64,000 bases of DNA from DATAZK01 sp965199805 (GTDB taxonomy: Bacteria; Actinomycetota; Actinomycetes; Frankiales; Frankiaceae), in the NCBI GenBank assembly GCA_965199805.1, contig CBDATO010000003.1, positions 62,001 to 126,000 on the forward strand, read 5' to 3'. Shown one piece after another: positions 48,325 through 56,640 of the stretch. How positions within the stretch are numbered: the stretch's first letter is position 1; each line of letters opens with the position of its first letter. Under the pieces are notes generated by a model, which saw only the letters and a program-made list of their open reading frames with translations, had not been told where the DNA came from and did not search any database. Position numbers and translations under genes: made by a program.

Positions 48325-49518
48325 CTAGCGGGGCAGCAGCTCGACGACCAGCGACTCGATCACACCGAGCGGGTCGGCGAGCAGCGGGGCGAACGTGAGC
48401 TGCGCGGCCCCGAGCAGGGGGGCGTCGTCGCCGAGCAGCGACGGGCGCAGCTCGACCATCGCCCGCGCGGCGGCCATGCCGTGCCGGTCGAGCGCCGCTT
48501 CGACCTCGGGGCGGGCGAGCGCGAGCACCCGCTCCAGCGAGCCCCCCAGCACGATCAGGCGCGGGTTCAACAGGTTGACGAGGTTCGCCAGGGCCCGCCC
48601 CAGCGGGTCGGCGAGCGCGCGTACGGCGTCGAGCGCCCGCTGGTCGCCGTCCGTCGCGGCCTGCAGCACCTCGTCCACCGTTTCGCGGCCGCCGGTACGG
48701 CGGAGCACGGCGGCGTCGCCGATGAGCATCTCCAGGCACCCGTTGGCGCCGCAGTGGCAGAGCGGGCCCGACGGGTCGAGCGTCGTGTGGCCGACCTCGC
48801 CCGCGAGCCCACCGGCGCCACGCAGCGGGCGTCCGTCCATCAGGATCCCGGCGCCGACACCGACCCGGCCGAGCAGGTAGACGACGTCGTCACAGCCGCG
48901 GGCGCACCCCTGGTGGTGCTCGGCCATCACGGCGAGGTCGGCGTCGTTGCCGATCGAGACGGGCAGCCCCGGCAGGGCACGGCGGACGAGCTCACCCAGG
49001 GGAGCGTCACGCCAGTCCAGGTTGGGCGCGTGACCGACCTGAAGCGTGTCCCGCTCGACGGTGCCCGGCACGCTGACCCCGACGCCGACCGTACGGGCGC
49101 TGCCGCCCACGATGCGGGTCAGCTCCGGCACGGCCTGCGCGATCCGGGCGGCCACCGACTCGGGGGAGACGGGCCCCGGGCGGGTGTCGACGACCGTGCG
49201 GGCGAGTACCCGTCCACCGAGGCCGATCGCGGCGGTGACCATGCGCTCGACGGCGAGGTCGACGGCGACCGCGAACGGGCTGCTCGAGTGCAGCCCCACC
49301 ACGTGCGACGGCCGGCCGACCCCGGGCCCGCCGGAGGGGACCATCTCCTCCAACAGGTCGAGGCCGGCCAGCTCGGCGACCAGGTCGCCGATGGTCGAGC
49401 GGCTGAGCCCGAGGCGCTGCGTCAGCTCGGCACGCGTCAGCGCGCCGTGGAGATGGATCTGCTGCAGGACGAGTCCGAGGTTGTGACGCCGCATGGCGTC
49501 CTGCCGCACCGGCCGCAC
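48325..49518 (-). CDS. ROK-family regulator of the sugar ABC operon
   Basis: A 397-residue ROK transcription factor. The N-terminal winged helix is LTRAELTQRLGLSRSTIGDLVAELAGLDLLEE, near 29-60. The sugar-kinase-like domain has FAVAVDLAVERM near 85, a phosphate-loop-like region, GNDADLAVMAEHH near 186, GRVGVGAGILMDGRP near 209, and the zinc-type CHCGANGCLEML near 250. Such regulators bind a sugar and release DNA. It is the last gene of the minus-strand operon, 60 bp after the permease stop. The palindrome at 53357-53371 is a likely target. GTG 49518 matches the usual VRPVRQDxMRRHN start. Confidence 0.9.
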   Translation of the reverse strand: MRPVRQDAMRRHNLGLVLQQIHLHGALTRAELTQRLGLSRSTIGDLVAELAGLDLLEEMVPSGGPGVGRPSHVVGLHSSSPFAVAVDLAVERMVTAAIGLGGRVLARTVVDTRPGPVSPESVAARIAQAVPELTRIVGGSARTVGVGVSVPGTVERDTLQVGHAPNLDWRDAPLGELVRRALPGLPVSIGNDADLAVMAEHHQGCARGCDDVVYLLGRVGVGAGILMDGRPLRGAGGLAGEVGHTTLDPSGPLCHCGANGCLEMLIGDAAVLRRTGGRETVDEVLQAATDGDQRALDAVRALADPLGRALANLVNLLNPRLIVLGGSLERVLALARPEVEAALDRHGMAAARAMVELRPSLLGDDAPLLGAAQLTFAPLLADPLGVIESLVVELLPR

Positions 49519-49578
49519 TGCCGCCGTCCCTTCTGGCTGCTCGGATGCACCCGCCGGCCGAAGCTGCCGCTGGCGAGC

Positions 49579-51099
49579 CTAGGAGGTGGGCAACGCCCGG
49601 CGGCGCGACAGGGCGTCGACCGCCGCGGCGATGAGCAGGACGGCGCCGGTGATGACCTCCTGGTGCTGCACACCGAGGTTGGGCTTCAGGCCGATGCCGT
49701 TCGGGATGATCACGATGACGAGCGCGCCGAGGATGGCGTCGCGGGGCTTGCCCCGTCCGCCGAAGAGCGACGTGCCGCCGATGACCGCTGCCGCGACGGC
49801 GAAGAGCAGGATGTTGCCCGCACCGAGGTCGAGCTGGGCACCGCCGGTGTTCGACGCCAGGAAGATGCCGCCGAGCGCGGCGAACGCCGAGTTCACCGTG
49901 AAGGCCGAGACCTTGATGTGGCGGACGTCGATGCCGGCGCGGCGGGCCGCCTCCTGGTTGCCACCGGTGGCGAACAGGTGCCGGCCCCACGTCGTCTTGC
50001 TCAGGGCGATCGTCGTGACGATCATGAGCGCGATCGGCACGGTGGCGGCGTAGGGGAGACCCTCGATCTTCTTGAAGTTGTTGGTGTTGCGGTTCTGGTT
50101 CGCGAAGTACGTGATCACGACCCCGATGGCCGCGAGCACGGCGGCGCGGAGCAGCACGAGTTCGATCCGGTCGGCGGCGAGCCCCTTCGCCTGCGCCCGC
50201 AGCGACTTCACCAGCGTGTACGCGGCGTAACCGACGACGACCACGATCGTGAAGACCCAGCTCCACAGCGGCGACATGTTGCTGTGCGCGAGCCCGTACC
50301 AGAAGTCGTAGCTGTTGACGCCGACGGGCTGGGAGTTCAGCGCGAAGAGCAGGAGCCCCTGGAACGCGAGGAACAGGGCCAGCGTCACGATGAAGCTCGG
50401 GATGCCGACGCCGGCGACGAGCCAGCCGATCAGGATGCCGATCGCGCAGCCGAACGAGATGGCGAACAGCAGCGCCAGTCCGACGTGCTCGTCCTGGCCG
50501 GTGAGCGCGATGATCACGCCGATCAGCACGATGATGGGGCCGGTGATCGATCTCAGGTAGAAGCCGAGCAGCGCCAGGGCGACCATCGAGCCCAGGATCG
50601 ACCAGTAGAGCCAGTCCGGGATCCCGCCGTGCAGGCCGTTCGCGAAGATGGCCTGCGCCGCCAGCCCGGCGCACAGACCACCGGTCGTGCCCGCCGCCAG
50701 GTCGATCTCGCCGAGCAGGAGCACGAAGACCAGACCGAGCGCGATGATCGCGATGTACGCGCCCTGGCCCGGCAGGTTGCCGATGTTGTTGCGGCTGATG
50801 AACCGGTCACTGACCTGGGAGAAGATCACCGCCAGCACGACGAGCCCGAGGATCGACGGCAGCGCGCCGGGCTCGCCCGAGCGCAACCGCGTGAAGTACG
50901 AGGTCACGGCGTTGCCGATGGTGCGGCGCTCGACGTCGAGGTAGAAGTCGCCGCCCGGCCGACCGGCCGGACGGTCGGCGGGGCGGTCGCCCGGGCGCCC
51001 GCCATGGTCCTGCGAGGAGTCGGACCCGTTGGCGGGCTTGCTGAGGTCGGCAGCCTTCGACGGCTTGATCAGGTCGGGCTTGCCGGAATCGGTGCTCAT
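49579..51099 (-). CDS. Sugar ABC transporter permease (XylH/RbsC class)
   Basis: A 506-residue permease of the BPD_transp_2 class. A hydrophilic N-terminal extension of about 70 residues precedes roughly ten to twelve membrane segments. Characteristic blocks are NIGNLPGQGAYIAIIALGLVFVLLLGEIDLAAGTTGGL near 105-142, LVAGVGIPSFIVTLALFLAFQGL near 205, TTWGRHLFATGGNQEAARRAGIDVRHIK near 374 and GGTSLFGGRGKPRDAILGALVIVIIPNGI near 446. The second block set is typical of D-xylose and ribose permeases. It forms the channel for the ATPase starting at 51887. ATG 51099 lies 11 nt after the ATPase stop. Confidence 0.9.
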   Translation of the reverse strand: MSTDSGKPDLIKPSKAADLSKPANGSDSSQDHGGRPGDRPADRPAGRPGGDFYLDVERRTIGNAVTSYFTRLRSGEPGALPSILGLVVLAVIFSQVSDRFISRNNIGNLPGQGAYIAIIALGLVFVLLLGEIDLAAGTTGGLCAGLAAQAIFANGLHGGIPDWLYWSILGSMVALALLGFYLRSITGPIIVLIGVIIALTGQDEHVGLALLFAISFGCAIGILIGWLVAGVGIPSFIVTLALFLAFQGLLLFALNSQPVGVNSYDFWYGLAHSNMSPLWSWVFTIVVVVGYAAYTLVKSLRAQAKGLAADRIELVLLRAAVLAAIGVVITYFANQNRNTNNFKKIEGLPYAATVPIALMIVTTIALSKTTWGRHLFATGGNQEAARRAGIDVRHIKVSAFTVNSAFAALGGIFLASNTGGAQLDLGAGNILLFAVAAAVIGGTSLFGGRGKPRDAILGALVIVIIPNGIGLKPNLGVQHQEVITGAVLLIAAAVDALSRRRALPTS

Positions 51100-51110
51100 C
51101 TGGCGCGTCC

Positions 51111-51887
51111 TCAGATGCTCTGGTTGACGGTGGTCGGCGCGAGCCCGATGTCGCCGCTACGGCCGGCGGTGATCAACTCGACGATCTGCGTGGTGCTGGA
51201 GTTCTTGGTGAGGACCTCTGCGGCGATCCGGCCGAGGAAGAGCGCCGCCACCCGGTCGGCGACCTCCATGACGTCGTTCATGTTGTGCGAGATGAGCACC
51301 ACGCCGAGACCCTGGTCGGCGAGGCGGCGCACCAGGTCGAGGACCTGGCGCGTCTGCGCCACGCCGAGGGCGGCGGTCGGCTCGTCGAGGAAGACGACCT
51401 TGCTGTTCCACAGGACGGCCTTGGCGATGGCGACCGTCTGGCGCTGACCACCGGACAGGCTCGCGACGCGCTGGCGTACCGAGGAGACGGTGCGGACCGA
51501 GAGGCTGGCGAGCGTCTCGCGCGCCTTGCGCTCCATCTCGCCGTCGGCCAGGAAGCCGAAGCGGCTGATCTCGCGGCCGAGGAACATGTTCTGGGTGATG
51601 TCGAGGTTGTCGGCCAGCGCCAGGTCCTGGTAGACGAACTCGATGCCGAGGGCTGCGGCGACGCGCGGGTCGTTCAGCGTCACCTGCTTGCCCTCGAACG
51701 TGATGGTGCCGCTGTCGATGGTGTTGATCCCGGCGATGCACTTCACGAGCGTCGACTTGCCGGCGCCGTTGTCACCGACCAGGGCGGTGACCTCGCCGGG
51801 GTAGACCGCGAAGTCGATGTCGTGCAGCACGTGCACCGGCCCGAAGCTCTTGTTCAGGCCTTCGATTTTCAGGATCGGCTCAGCCAC
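51111..51887 (-). CDS. Sugar ABC transporter ATP-binding protein, single domain
   Basis: A 258-residue ABC ATPase. Walker A is GDNGAGKST near 38, the Q-loop VYQDLAL near 84, the signature LSGGQ near 142 and Walker B VVFLDEPTAAL near 163; the H-loop is LISHN near 199. Unlike XylG or RbsA, which duplicate the domain (about 500 residues), this protein has only one, as in FrcA-type importers, so a homodimer is expected. GTG 51887 is chosen; the longer frame upstream overlaps a hairpin. The permease gene starts 11 nt downstream. Confidence 0.9.
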   Translation of the reverse strand: MAEPILKIEGLNKSFGPVHVLHDIDFAVYPGEVTALVGDNGAGKSTLVKCIAGINTIDSGTITFEGKQVTLNDPRVAAALGIEFVYQDLALADNLDITQNMFLGREISRFGFLADGEMERKARETLASLSVRTVSSVRQRVASLSGGQRQTVAIAKAVLWNSKVVFLDEPTAALGVAQTRQVLDLVRRLADQGLGVVLISHNMNDVMEVADRVAALFLGRIAAEVLTKNSSTTQIVELITAGRSGDIGLAPTTVNQSI

Positions 51888-51979
51888 CGCGGCAAGTCCT
51901 CTCAGGACGGCAGGTCTCTCAGGACGGACAGGGTCTTTCAGGGCTGACAGGCCGCAGAAGCGCGACCGGACGGAGCCGG

Positions 51980-52012
51980 AGGGCGGCCACCGCATGGTGC
52001 GGCGGCCACCCT
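51980..52012 (-). terminator. Intercistronic hairpin after the substrate-binding gene
   Basis: Read on the minus strand, AGGGTGGCCGCCGC pairs with GCGGTGGCCGCCCT through 14 bp including two G-U pairs. It lies in the 197-bp gap between the binding protein and the ATPase. Such hairpins often limit read-through, so that the binding protein is made in excess. A direct repeat of TCGAACCGGAT lies at 52060-52085, near the upstream stop. Confidence 0.55.
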
Positions 52013-52084
52013 CTGGGTACTTCGGTGCAGGTCAGGCCGGACCGGTGAACTCGTACCGGTCGAACCGGATCGGGTCGAACCGGA

Positions 52085-53308
52085 TCAGGAGACGCCGAGC
52101 TTGGTGCAGGCGTCCTCGATGCCCTTGCAGACCTCGGCCTTGGTGAGCGCGCCGGCCTTGATCACGTCGGAGACGTTGGCCTGGGTGATCACCTGAGCCG
52201 GGAGCAGCAGGGCCTGGATCTTGTGGTTCGCGTCCTTCGGGTCCGGGAAGTCGGTCAGCGTGAGGCCGGCCTCGCTCGGGTCCTTGCCCGCGATCAGCGC
52301 GATGGCGAGCTGAGCCGCCGCGTTGGCCTCGAGCTTGACGTTCTTGAAGATCGTCATGCTCTGCTGGCCGTTGATGATGTTCTGCAGACCGACGACCCCG
52401 GAGTCCTGCCCGGTGACGACGACGTGGCCGTTGAGACCCTGCTGCTTCAGGACGCCGATCACCGCGTTGGCGATGTCGTCGTTGGCGGCGAGCACGCCGT
52501 CGACCTTGCCGCCGGCGGCGGTGAGGGCCTGGGTGAAGGTCGGGGCTGCGTTGGAGATGGTCCAGCCCTTGACGACGGACTGCGACGCGATCTTCAGCTT
52601 GCCGTCCTTGCTCAGCGGCTCGAGCACCGAGTTGGCGCCGGAGGCGAAGAGCACCGCGTTGTTGTCGACGTCGGTGCCGCCGTTCATCTCGATGATGGAC
52701 GGGTTCGACGCCTTGCTGGCGTCGAGGCAGTCGACGAGGGTCTGGCCCTGCAGCTTGCCGACGTCCTCGTTGTCGAAGGAGACGTAGTACTGCGCGGTGC
52801 CGCCCAGGTTCACGCGGTCGTAGTCGATGACCTTGATGCCGGCGTCGGACGCCTGCTTCTCGACGGCCGCACCGGAGGTCGCGTCGATCGAGTCCATGAT
52901 CAGGACCTTGACGCCCTCACCGATCATGCTCTGCGCGATCTGCTGGAAGCGGGCGGTGCTGCCGCCGGCGTTCTGGATGTCGGGGGTGATGCCCGCGTCC
53001 GTCAGCGCCTTCTGCAGCAGCGGCTTGTCGTACAGGGTGTAGCGCGTCGAGGAGGTGGTGTCCGGAAGGATGACACCGACCTTGCCGCTGGCCTTTAGGG
53101 TGCCCGAGGTGGTGGGCTCCTTGGCTGCGCTCTTCGGCGGGTTGGTCAGGCTGCAGGCGGCGGAGATGGCTCCTCCGCCGGAGCTGCTGCTGGTCGTGCC
53201 GCCCGAGCTGGGGCTGCTGGAATTGCCGCTGCTGGACGAACCGCAAGCGCTCACGGTGAGCGCTGCGGCGACGCCGCACGTCACCAGTCCGAGTGCGCCT
53301 TTGCGCAT
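52085..53308 (-). CDS. Sugar ABC transporter substrate-binding lipoprotein (XylF-like)
   Basis: A 407-residue exported lipoprotein. The signal peptide (VTCGVAAALTVSAC) ends in a lipobox with Cys22, and a Ser/Gly-rich linker follows to about 50. The type I periplasmic-binding fold starts at KVGVILPDTTSSTRY near 76, with IMDSIDATSGAAVEKQASDAGIKVIDYDRV near 138, GVLAANDDIANAVIGVLKQQGL near 270 and VVVTGQDSGVVGLQNIINGQQSMTIFKNV near 295, as in D-xylose-binding proteins. It captures a pentose-like sugar outside the membrane. Xylose is inferred from the pattern only. Its promoter is at 53369-53397. Confidence 0.9.
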   Translation of the reverse strand: MRKGALGLVTCGVAAALTVSACGSSSSGNSSSPSSGGTTSSSSGGGAISAACSLTNPPKSAAKEPTTSGTLKASGKVGVILPDTTSSTRYTLYDKPLLQKALTDAGITPDIQNAGGSTARFQQIAQSMIGEGVKVLIMDSIDATSGAAVEKQASDAGIKVIDYDRVNLGGTAQYYVSFDNEDVGKLQGQTLVDCLDASKASNPSIIEMNGGTDVDNNAVLFASGANSVLEPLSKDGKLKIASQSVVKGWTISNAAPTFTQALTAAGGKVDGVLAANDDIANAVIGVLKQQGLNGHVVVTGQDSGVVGLQNIINGQQSMTIFKNVKLEANAAAQLAIALIAGKDPSEAGLTLTDFPDPKDANHKIQALLLPAQVITQANVSDVIKAGALTKAEVCKGIEDACTKLGVS

Positions 53309-53339
53309 TGCACACGCCTTCCGGGGTGGTTAGGCGCCG

Positions 53340-53397
53340 ACCGGCGCCGGTGGAATGTTCCCGGCGGGAACGTATCGCCGGGAATGGCGCGTGTCAC
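53340..53397 (-). promoter_or_regulatory. Promoter and palindromic operator of the sugar ABC operon
   Basis: On the minus strand, GTGACA (53392-53397) and TACGTT (53369-53374) are spaced by exactly 17 nt, with the binding-protein ATG at 53308. The perfect palindrome GTTCCCGCCGGGAAC (53357-53371) overlaps the -10 box, and a second palindrome, ACCGGCGCCGGT, is at 53340-53351. This suits repression by the operon's ROK regulator. Confidence 0.6.
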
Positions 53398-53525
53398 AGA
53401 ACGCTCAGCAAATCGTTACCTCGTCGTTACCCGCGGGCCACCTTTCTCCCCATCGCGCCCGGTAAATGAGCGCTTGGTGCCGTGACCCGGAAGACTGGCG
53501 GAACGTGGTCCGCGGCCACCGAGGA

Positions 53526-54569
53526 CTACTCGCTGAGCGGACGCGGCGCGCGACGCCGCATTCGCAGCCGCAGCAGGCCGCGCACCCCGAGCGTCACCGC
53601 GCCGCCCACCAGCACCACCAGGAGCAGCGGGCCGAGGATCGTGATCAGTGCCTGCAACCCGACGTTGAAGCCGGTGGTGGTGCGGTGCCAGGCGGCGGCG
53701 AAGCCGGTGCGCCTGGAGTCGGATTTCTCCGTGGTGCGCACGATCGCGTCCGCCTCGCTGACGGTCACCGCCAGCGTGGCGAGGTCCGAGCGATTCGCGA
53801 GCAGGCGCTGTTGGCCCTGCAGCTGCTCGATCTGCTGCTGCACCGGCTGGATCTGCTGCTGCACGGCAAGGGTGTCGCCGATCGTGTCGGCCCGCGAGAG
53901 CAGCGTGAGGAAGGTCGCGCGGGTGTCCTCCAGTGCACTGATCCGGGCGCCGAGGTCGACGTAGTCGGCGGTCACGTCCTTGGCCGCGCTGGTCAGGCCG
54001 GTCACTGTGCCGAGCTTGCGCACCTGGGCCACCACCGCGTCGTACCGGGCCGTCGGCACCCGCAGCGTGCTGCTGCCGGACGGGCTGCCCACCCCGGCGT
54101 CCGAGCGCGCGCTGGACAGGAAGCCGCCGGCGCCGGTGGCGATGCCGTTCAGCCGGTCGAGCGTCGGCTGCACCTTGCCCTTGCCGACCTCGAGCGTGAG
54201 CTGCCCGGTCTGCACGATCCGGCTGGGGATGCCCGGCACGCTCACCAGGGTGCCGCCGGCACCGGACGGCGCGGCCGAGGCCGCAGCGCTCGGGCCCGCG
54301 GCGGGTGCGGCCGCCGCATCCGCACTGCTTGCCGATCCGCCGCCCGAGGTGCCTGAGGCGCCCCCGCCGGCGGCGGGGGAGGAGCTCGAGGACGAGCCGT
54401 CGTCGCGTCCGCCGACACCGCTGATGAGGACGCCGAGCCCGGTGAGCAGCGCCAGGACGACGACGACCGCGACGGCGATCAGCACCCCCCGCTCGCGCAG
54501 GAAGCTGCCGGGATGACGCAAACGGCGTGCGGGACCGGACGGGTACGGCGGGGGTGCTGGTGCGCTCAC
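53526..54569 (-). CDS. DUF4349 membrane-anchored protein
   Basis: A 347-residue protein with a short basic N terminus, a membrane segment near 30-50 (LIAVAVVVVLALLTGLGVLI), a low-complexity Ser/Gly/Ala stretch to about 105, the DUF4349 domain, and a final membrane segment near 308-328 followed by a basic tail. Domain marks are IVQTGQLTLEVGKGKVQPTLDRLNGIATGAGGF near 119 and TLRVPTARYDAVVAQVRKLGTV near 166. A coiled coil, LEDTRATFLTLLSRADTIGDTLAVQQQIQPVQQQIEQLQGQ, runs near 214-254. The bulk would sit outside the membrane. The function of DUF4349 is unknown. Confidence 0.87.
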   Translation of the reverse strand: MSAPAPPPYPSGPARRLRHPGSFLRERGVLIAVAVVVVLALLTGLGVLISGVGGRDDGSSSSSSPAAGGGASGTSGGGSASSADAAAAPAAGPSAAASAAPSGAGGTLVSVPGIPSRIVQTGQLTLEVGKGKVQPTLDRLNGIATGAGGFLSSARSDAGVGSPSGSSTLRVPTARYDAVVAQVRKLGTVTGLTSAAKDVTADYVDLGARISALEDTRATFLTLLSRADTIGDTLAVQQQIQPVQQQIEQLQGQQRLLANRSDLATLAVTVSEADAIVRTTEKSDSRRTGFAAAWHRTTTGFNVGLQALITILGPLLLVVLVGGAVTLGVRGLLRLRMRRRAPRPLSE

Positions 54570-54643
54570 GGGTCCTCCTCCTGGATGTCAGGAGGGAAGA
54601 CGCCGGGCCTGCCGCAATGGTTGTGCCGGGACGCCGGCCGGTT

Positions 54644-55513
54644 CTAGAAGTGCAGGTCGAAGCGGGTCGAGCCGCAGGCGTTGACGACGGGCTGCACGCC
54701 CGCGAGCCACTGCTTGGTCACGCCGCCGATGGTCGCGACGATCGTGTAGTGCGAGCCACCCTGCAGGTTGGTGATGCGGTAGGTGCCGGCGTCCGCGTCG
54801 ACGTGGCCCTCGTTCATCCCGAGCACGGGTGCGTTGTCGGCCTCGGTCGACCACGCGTTGGTGATGCCGGTCGGCGTACGCCAGAGCGTGCTGCCGCGGT
54901 AGACGTAGCCCCACAGCGTGCCGGTGGTGCCCCCCGGCCGGCCGCAGACGACGGGCATCGAGAGCCGGACGTCCGGGGCGTCGCCGAACGTCACGTCCAC
55001 CGCCCGCCGGTAGGTCATGGCGTACGTGCTCTCGTCGGTGTTGCCCGGGTTGGGACCGGTGTAGCCGCGGTAGCCGTCGATCCACCCGCCGCTCGAGGGC
55101 GCCTTCGGGTACGCCTCGACGTACACGGTGCGGGCGTTGGACGGCAGGGTCAGCGACCACGAGCGGGTCACCTTCCCGGTCCCGCACGTGGTGGCGGCGT
55201 CCTTGGTGCCGGCCGCGCCGACGCACCAGTTCAGCCGCAGCAGCGCGCCGTAGCCGCCGTCCGTGACCGGCAGGCCGCTGGAGCGGATCTTGTGTCCCTG
55301 GCCGTCGAGGATGTCGAACCCGATCATCGCGTCGACGAAGCTGCCGTCGGCGCCGGTGAGTACGCCGGAGATCGTGCGCGGGCCCTCGGCCACCTTCGCC
55401 GGGGTGCAGGCGGTCGTGACGACGGTGGCCGCGGCGAGGCCGGCCAGGAGCAGACTTCCCGCCTTCGACCACCGAGCCGTGGACGACCGACCGCGTCCCA
55501 GGGACAGTCGCAT
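54644..55513 (-). CDS. Predicted lipoprotein, unknown function
   Basis: A 289-residue secreted protein. The signal peptide (AGSLLLAGLAAATVVTTAC) has a lipobox-like end with Cys36. The body is rich in beta-type sequence, Gly, Thr and aromatic residues, with SGVLTGADGSFVDAMIGFDILDGQGHKI near 49 and TYRITNLQGGSHYTIVATIGG near 247. This is reminiscent of carboxypeptidase-regulatory or prealbumin-like beta-sandwich repeats. Four internal cysteines could form disulfides. I do not recognise a named family. ATG 55513 is preceded by GAGGGG, which partly lies in a hairpin (55523-55548). Confidence 0.75.
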   Translation of the reverse strand: MRLSLGRGRSSTARWSKAGSLLLAGLAAATVVTTACTPAKVAEGPRTISGVLTGADGSFVDAMIGFDILDGQGHKIRSSGLPVTDGGYGALLRLNWCVGAAGTKDAATTCGTGKVTRSWSLTLPSNARTVYVEAYPKAPSSGGWIDGYRGYTGPNPGNTDESTYAMTYRRAVDVTFGDAPDVRLSMPVVCGRPGGTTGTLWGYVYRGSTLWRTPTGITNAWSTEADNAPVLGMNEGHVDADAGTYRITNLQGGSHYTIVATIGGVTKQWLAGVQPVVNACGSTRFDLHF

Positions 55514-55519
55514 GCAGAA

Positions 55520-55548
55520 CCCCTCGCCGGCATTCACCTGCCGGCGAG
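55520..55548 (-). promoter_or_regulatory. Leader hairpin overlapping the ribosome-binding site
   Basis: CTCGCCGG (55523-55530) and CCGGCGAG (55541-55548) pair perfectly around a 10-nt loop in the 5-prime leader. The ribosome-binding GAGGGG of the gene starting at 55513 occupies 55520-55525, so three of its bases lie in the stem. Translation may depend on opening this structure. Confidence 0.45.
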
Positions 55549-55604
55549 TGCCGACGTCTTCCTGCACCATCGGCGGGCCGGCCGGTGCACTGAAACGTCG
55601 TGGG

Positions 55605-56630
55605 TCAGCCGGCTTGCAGCGCAGCGATGGCGTCGGCCAGCGCGTCGTCGTCGGACGCGTTCTCCGGCGGGCTGAGCACGATGCCGTCAGCCAGCCCGGC
55701 GTAGCGCTCGAGCAGCATCGGCGCGAGGTCCGGGTAGAGCGCCGTCGGGGTGAGCGCGTCCATCACCTCGTCGGTGACGAGCTGCGGGAGGTCGTCCCAG
55801 CGGTCTGCCCGGATCAGCGTCTGCAGCTGCGCTGTGAGGTGCTCCCAGCCGTAGAGCTCCAGGGTCGGCCGGTAGGCGGGAGTGGAGTACAGGAACGCGA
55901 GGAGGCGGCGCTGGCGCTCGCGCTCGGCCTCGACCTCCCGGCGGGTCGACCCGGTGACCACCCGCGCCCCGCAGACCAGCTCCAGATCGGCCCACGAGCG
56001 GCCGCTGCGGGTGAGCCCCTCCTCGAGCGCGGGCCGGCAGAGCGAGGTGAGGTAGCGCGGATCGGAGTTCGTGGGGTGCGTGACGAAACCGTCGGCTCGT
56101 GACCCGGCGAGGCGGCACATGCCCGGGTTGACGCCACCGAGGTAGATCAACGGGGCCGGCACGTCCGGCGCCGGCCCCGGATTGAAGTACGGCTGCAGCC
56201 GGGTGATCCGGTAGTGCTCGCCGTCGACGTGGGGCGGCTCGCCGGTACGGAACGCGGCGAACAGCGCCTGCACGGCGTCGACGTACTCGCGGAGCCGTGC
56301 CACCGGTTCGGACCACGTCATGCCGAAGCGGTCCTCGATGTTCTGCCGGATCTGGCTGCCGAGCCCGAGCTGGAAGCGGCCGGCGGAGAAGGTGGCCAGG
56401 TCCCACGCCGTGTACGCGGTCAGCGTCGGGCTGCGCACGAACGCCAGCGTGATGCTGGTCCGGACCGTGAGCCGCTCGGTGTGCTCGAGCGCCGCGAAGG
56501 CGACCGTGAAGCCGTCGTGCACGGTCTCGGCCACGTGCAGGCCGTCGTAGCCGAGCGTCTCGACCCGTCTCGCGTACGCGGCCACGTCGCGAAGCGGGAT
56601 CCGCGGATCCATCCCCGCGTAGACCTTCAC
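55605..56630 (-). CDS. LLM-class flavin-dependent oxidoreductase
   Basis: A 341-residue luciferase-like monooxygenase/F420-dependent oxidoreductase-fold protein. VKVYAGMDPRIPLRDVAAYARRVETLGYDGLHVAETVHDGF near 1-41 is the first barrel turn, and LTVRTSITLAFVRSPTLTAYTAWDLATFSAGRFQLGLGSQIRQNIEDRFGM near 55-105 the core, with GRFQLGLGSQ the cofactor loop. It matches the TIGR03617-like group. FMN or F420 cannot be separated by eye. GTG 56630 lies 10 nt after the MFS stop, so the two genes are cotranscribed, with the MFS gene upstream. The substrate is unknown. Confidence 0.87.
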   Translation of the reverse strand: MKVYAGMDPRIPLRDVAAYARRVETLGYDGLHVAETVHDGFTVAFAALEHTERLTVRTSITLAFVRSPTLTAYTAWDLATFSAGRFQLGLGSQIRQNIEDRFGMTWSEPVARLREYVDAVQALFAAFRTGEPPHVDGEHYRITRLQPYFNPGPAPDVPAPLIYLGGVNPGMCRLAGSRADGFVTHPTNSDPRYLTSLCRPALEEGLTRSGRSWADLELVCGARVVTGSTRREVEAERERQRRLLAFLYSTPAYRPTLELYGWEHLTAQLQTLIRADRWDDLPQLVTDEVMDALTPTALYPDLAPMLLERYAGLADGIVLSPPENASDDDALADAIAALQAG

Positions 56631-56640
56631 GCCGTCATCA

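Noticed and set aside
48481..51447. A 988-codon plus-strand open frame.
   Set aside because: It runs antisense to the ROK, permease and ATPase genes, which are certain. The translation is Asp/Arg/Gly/His-rich with no domain.
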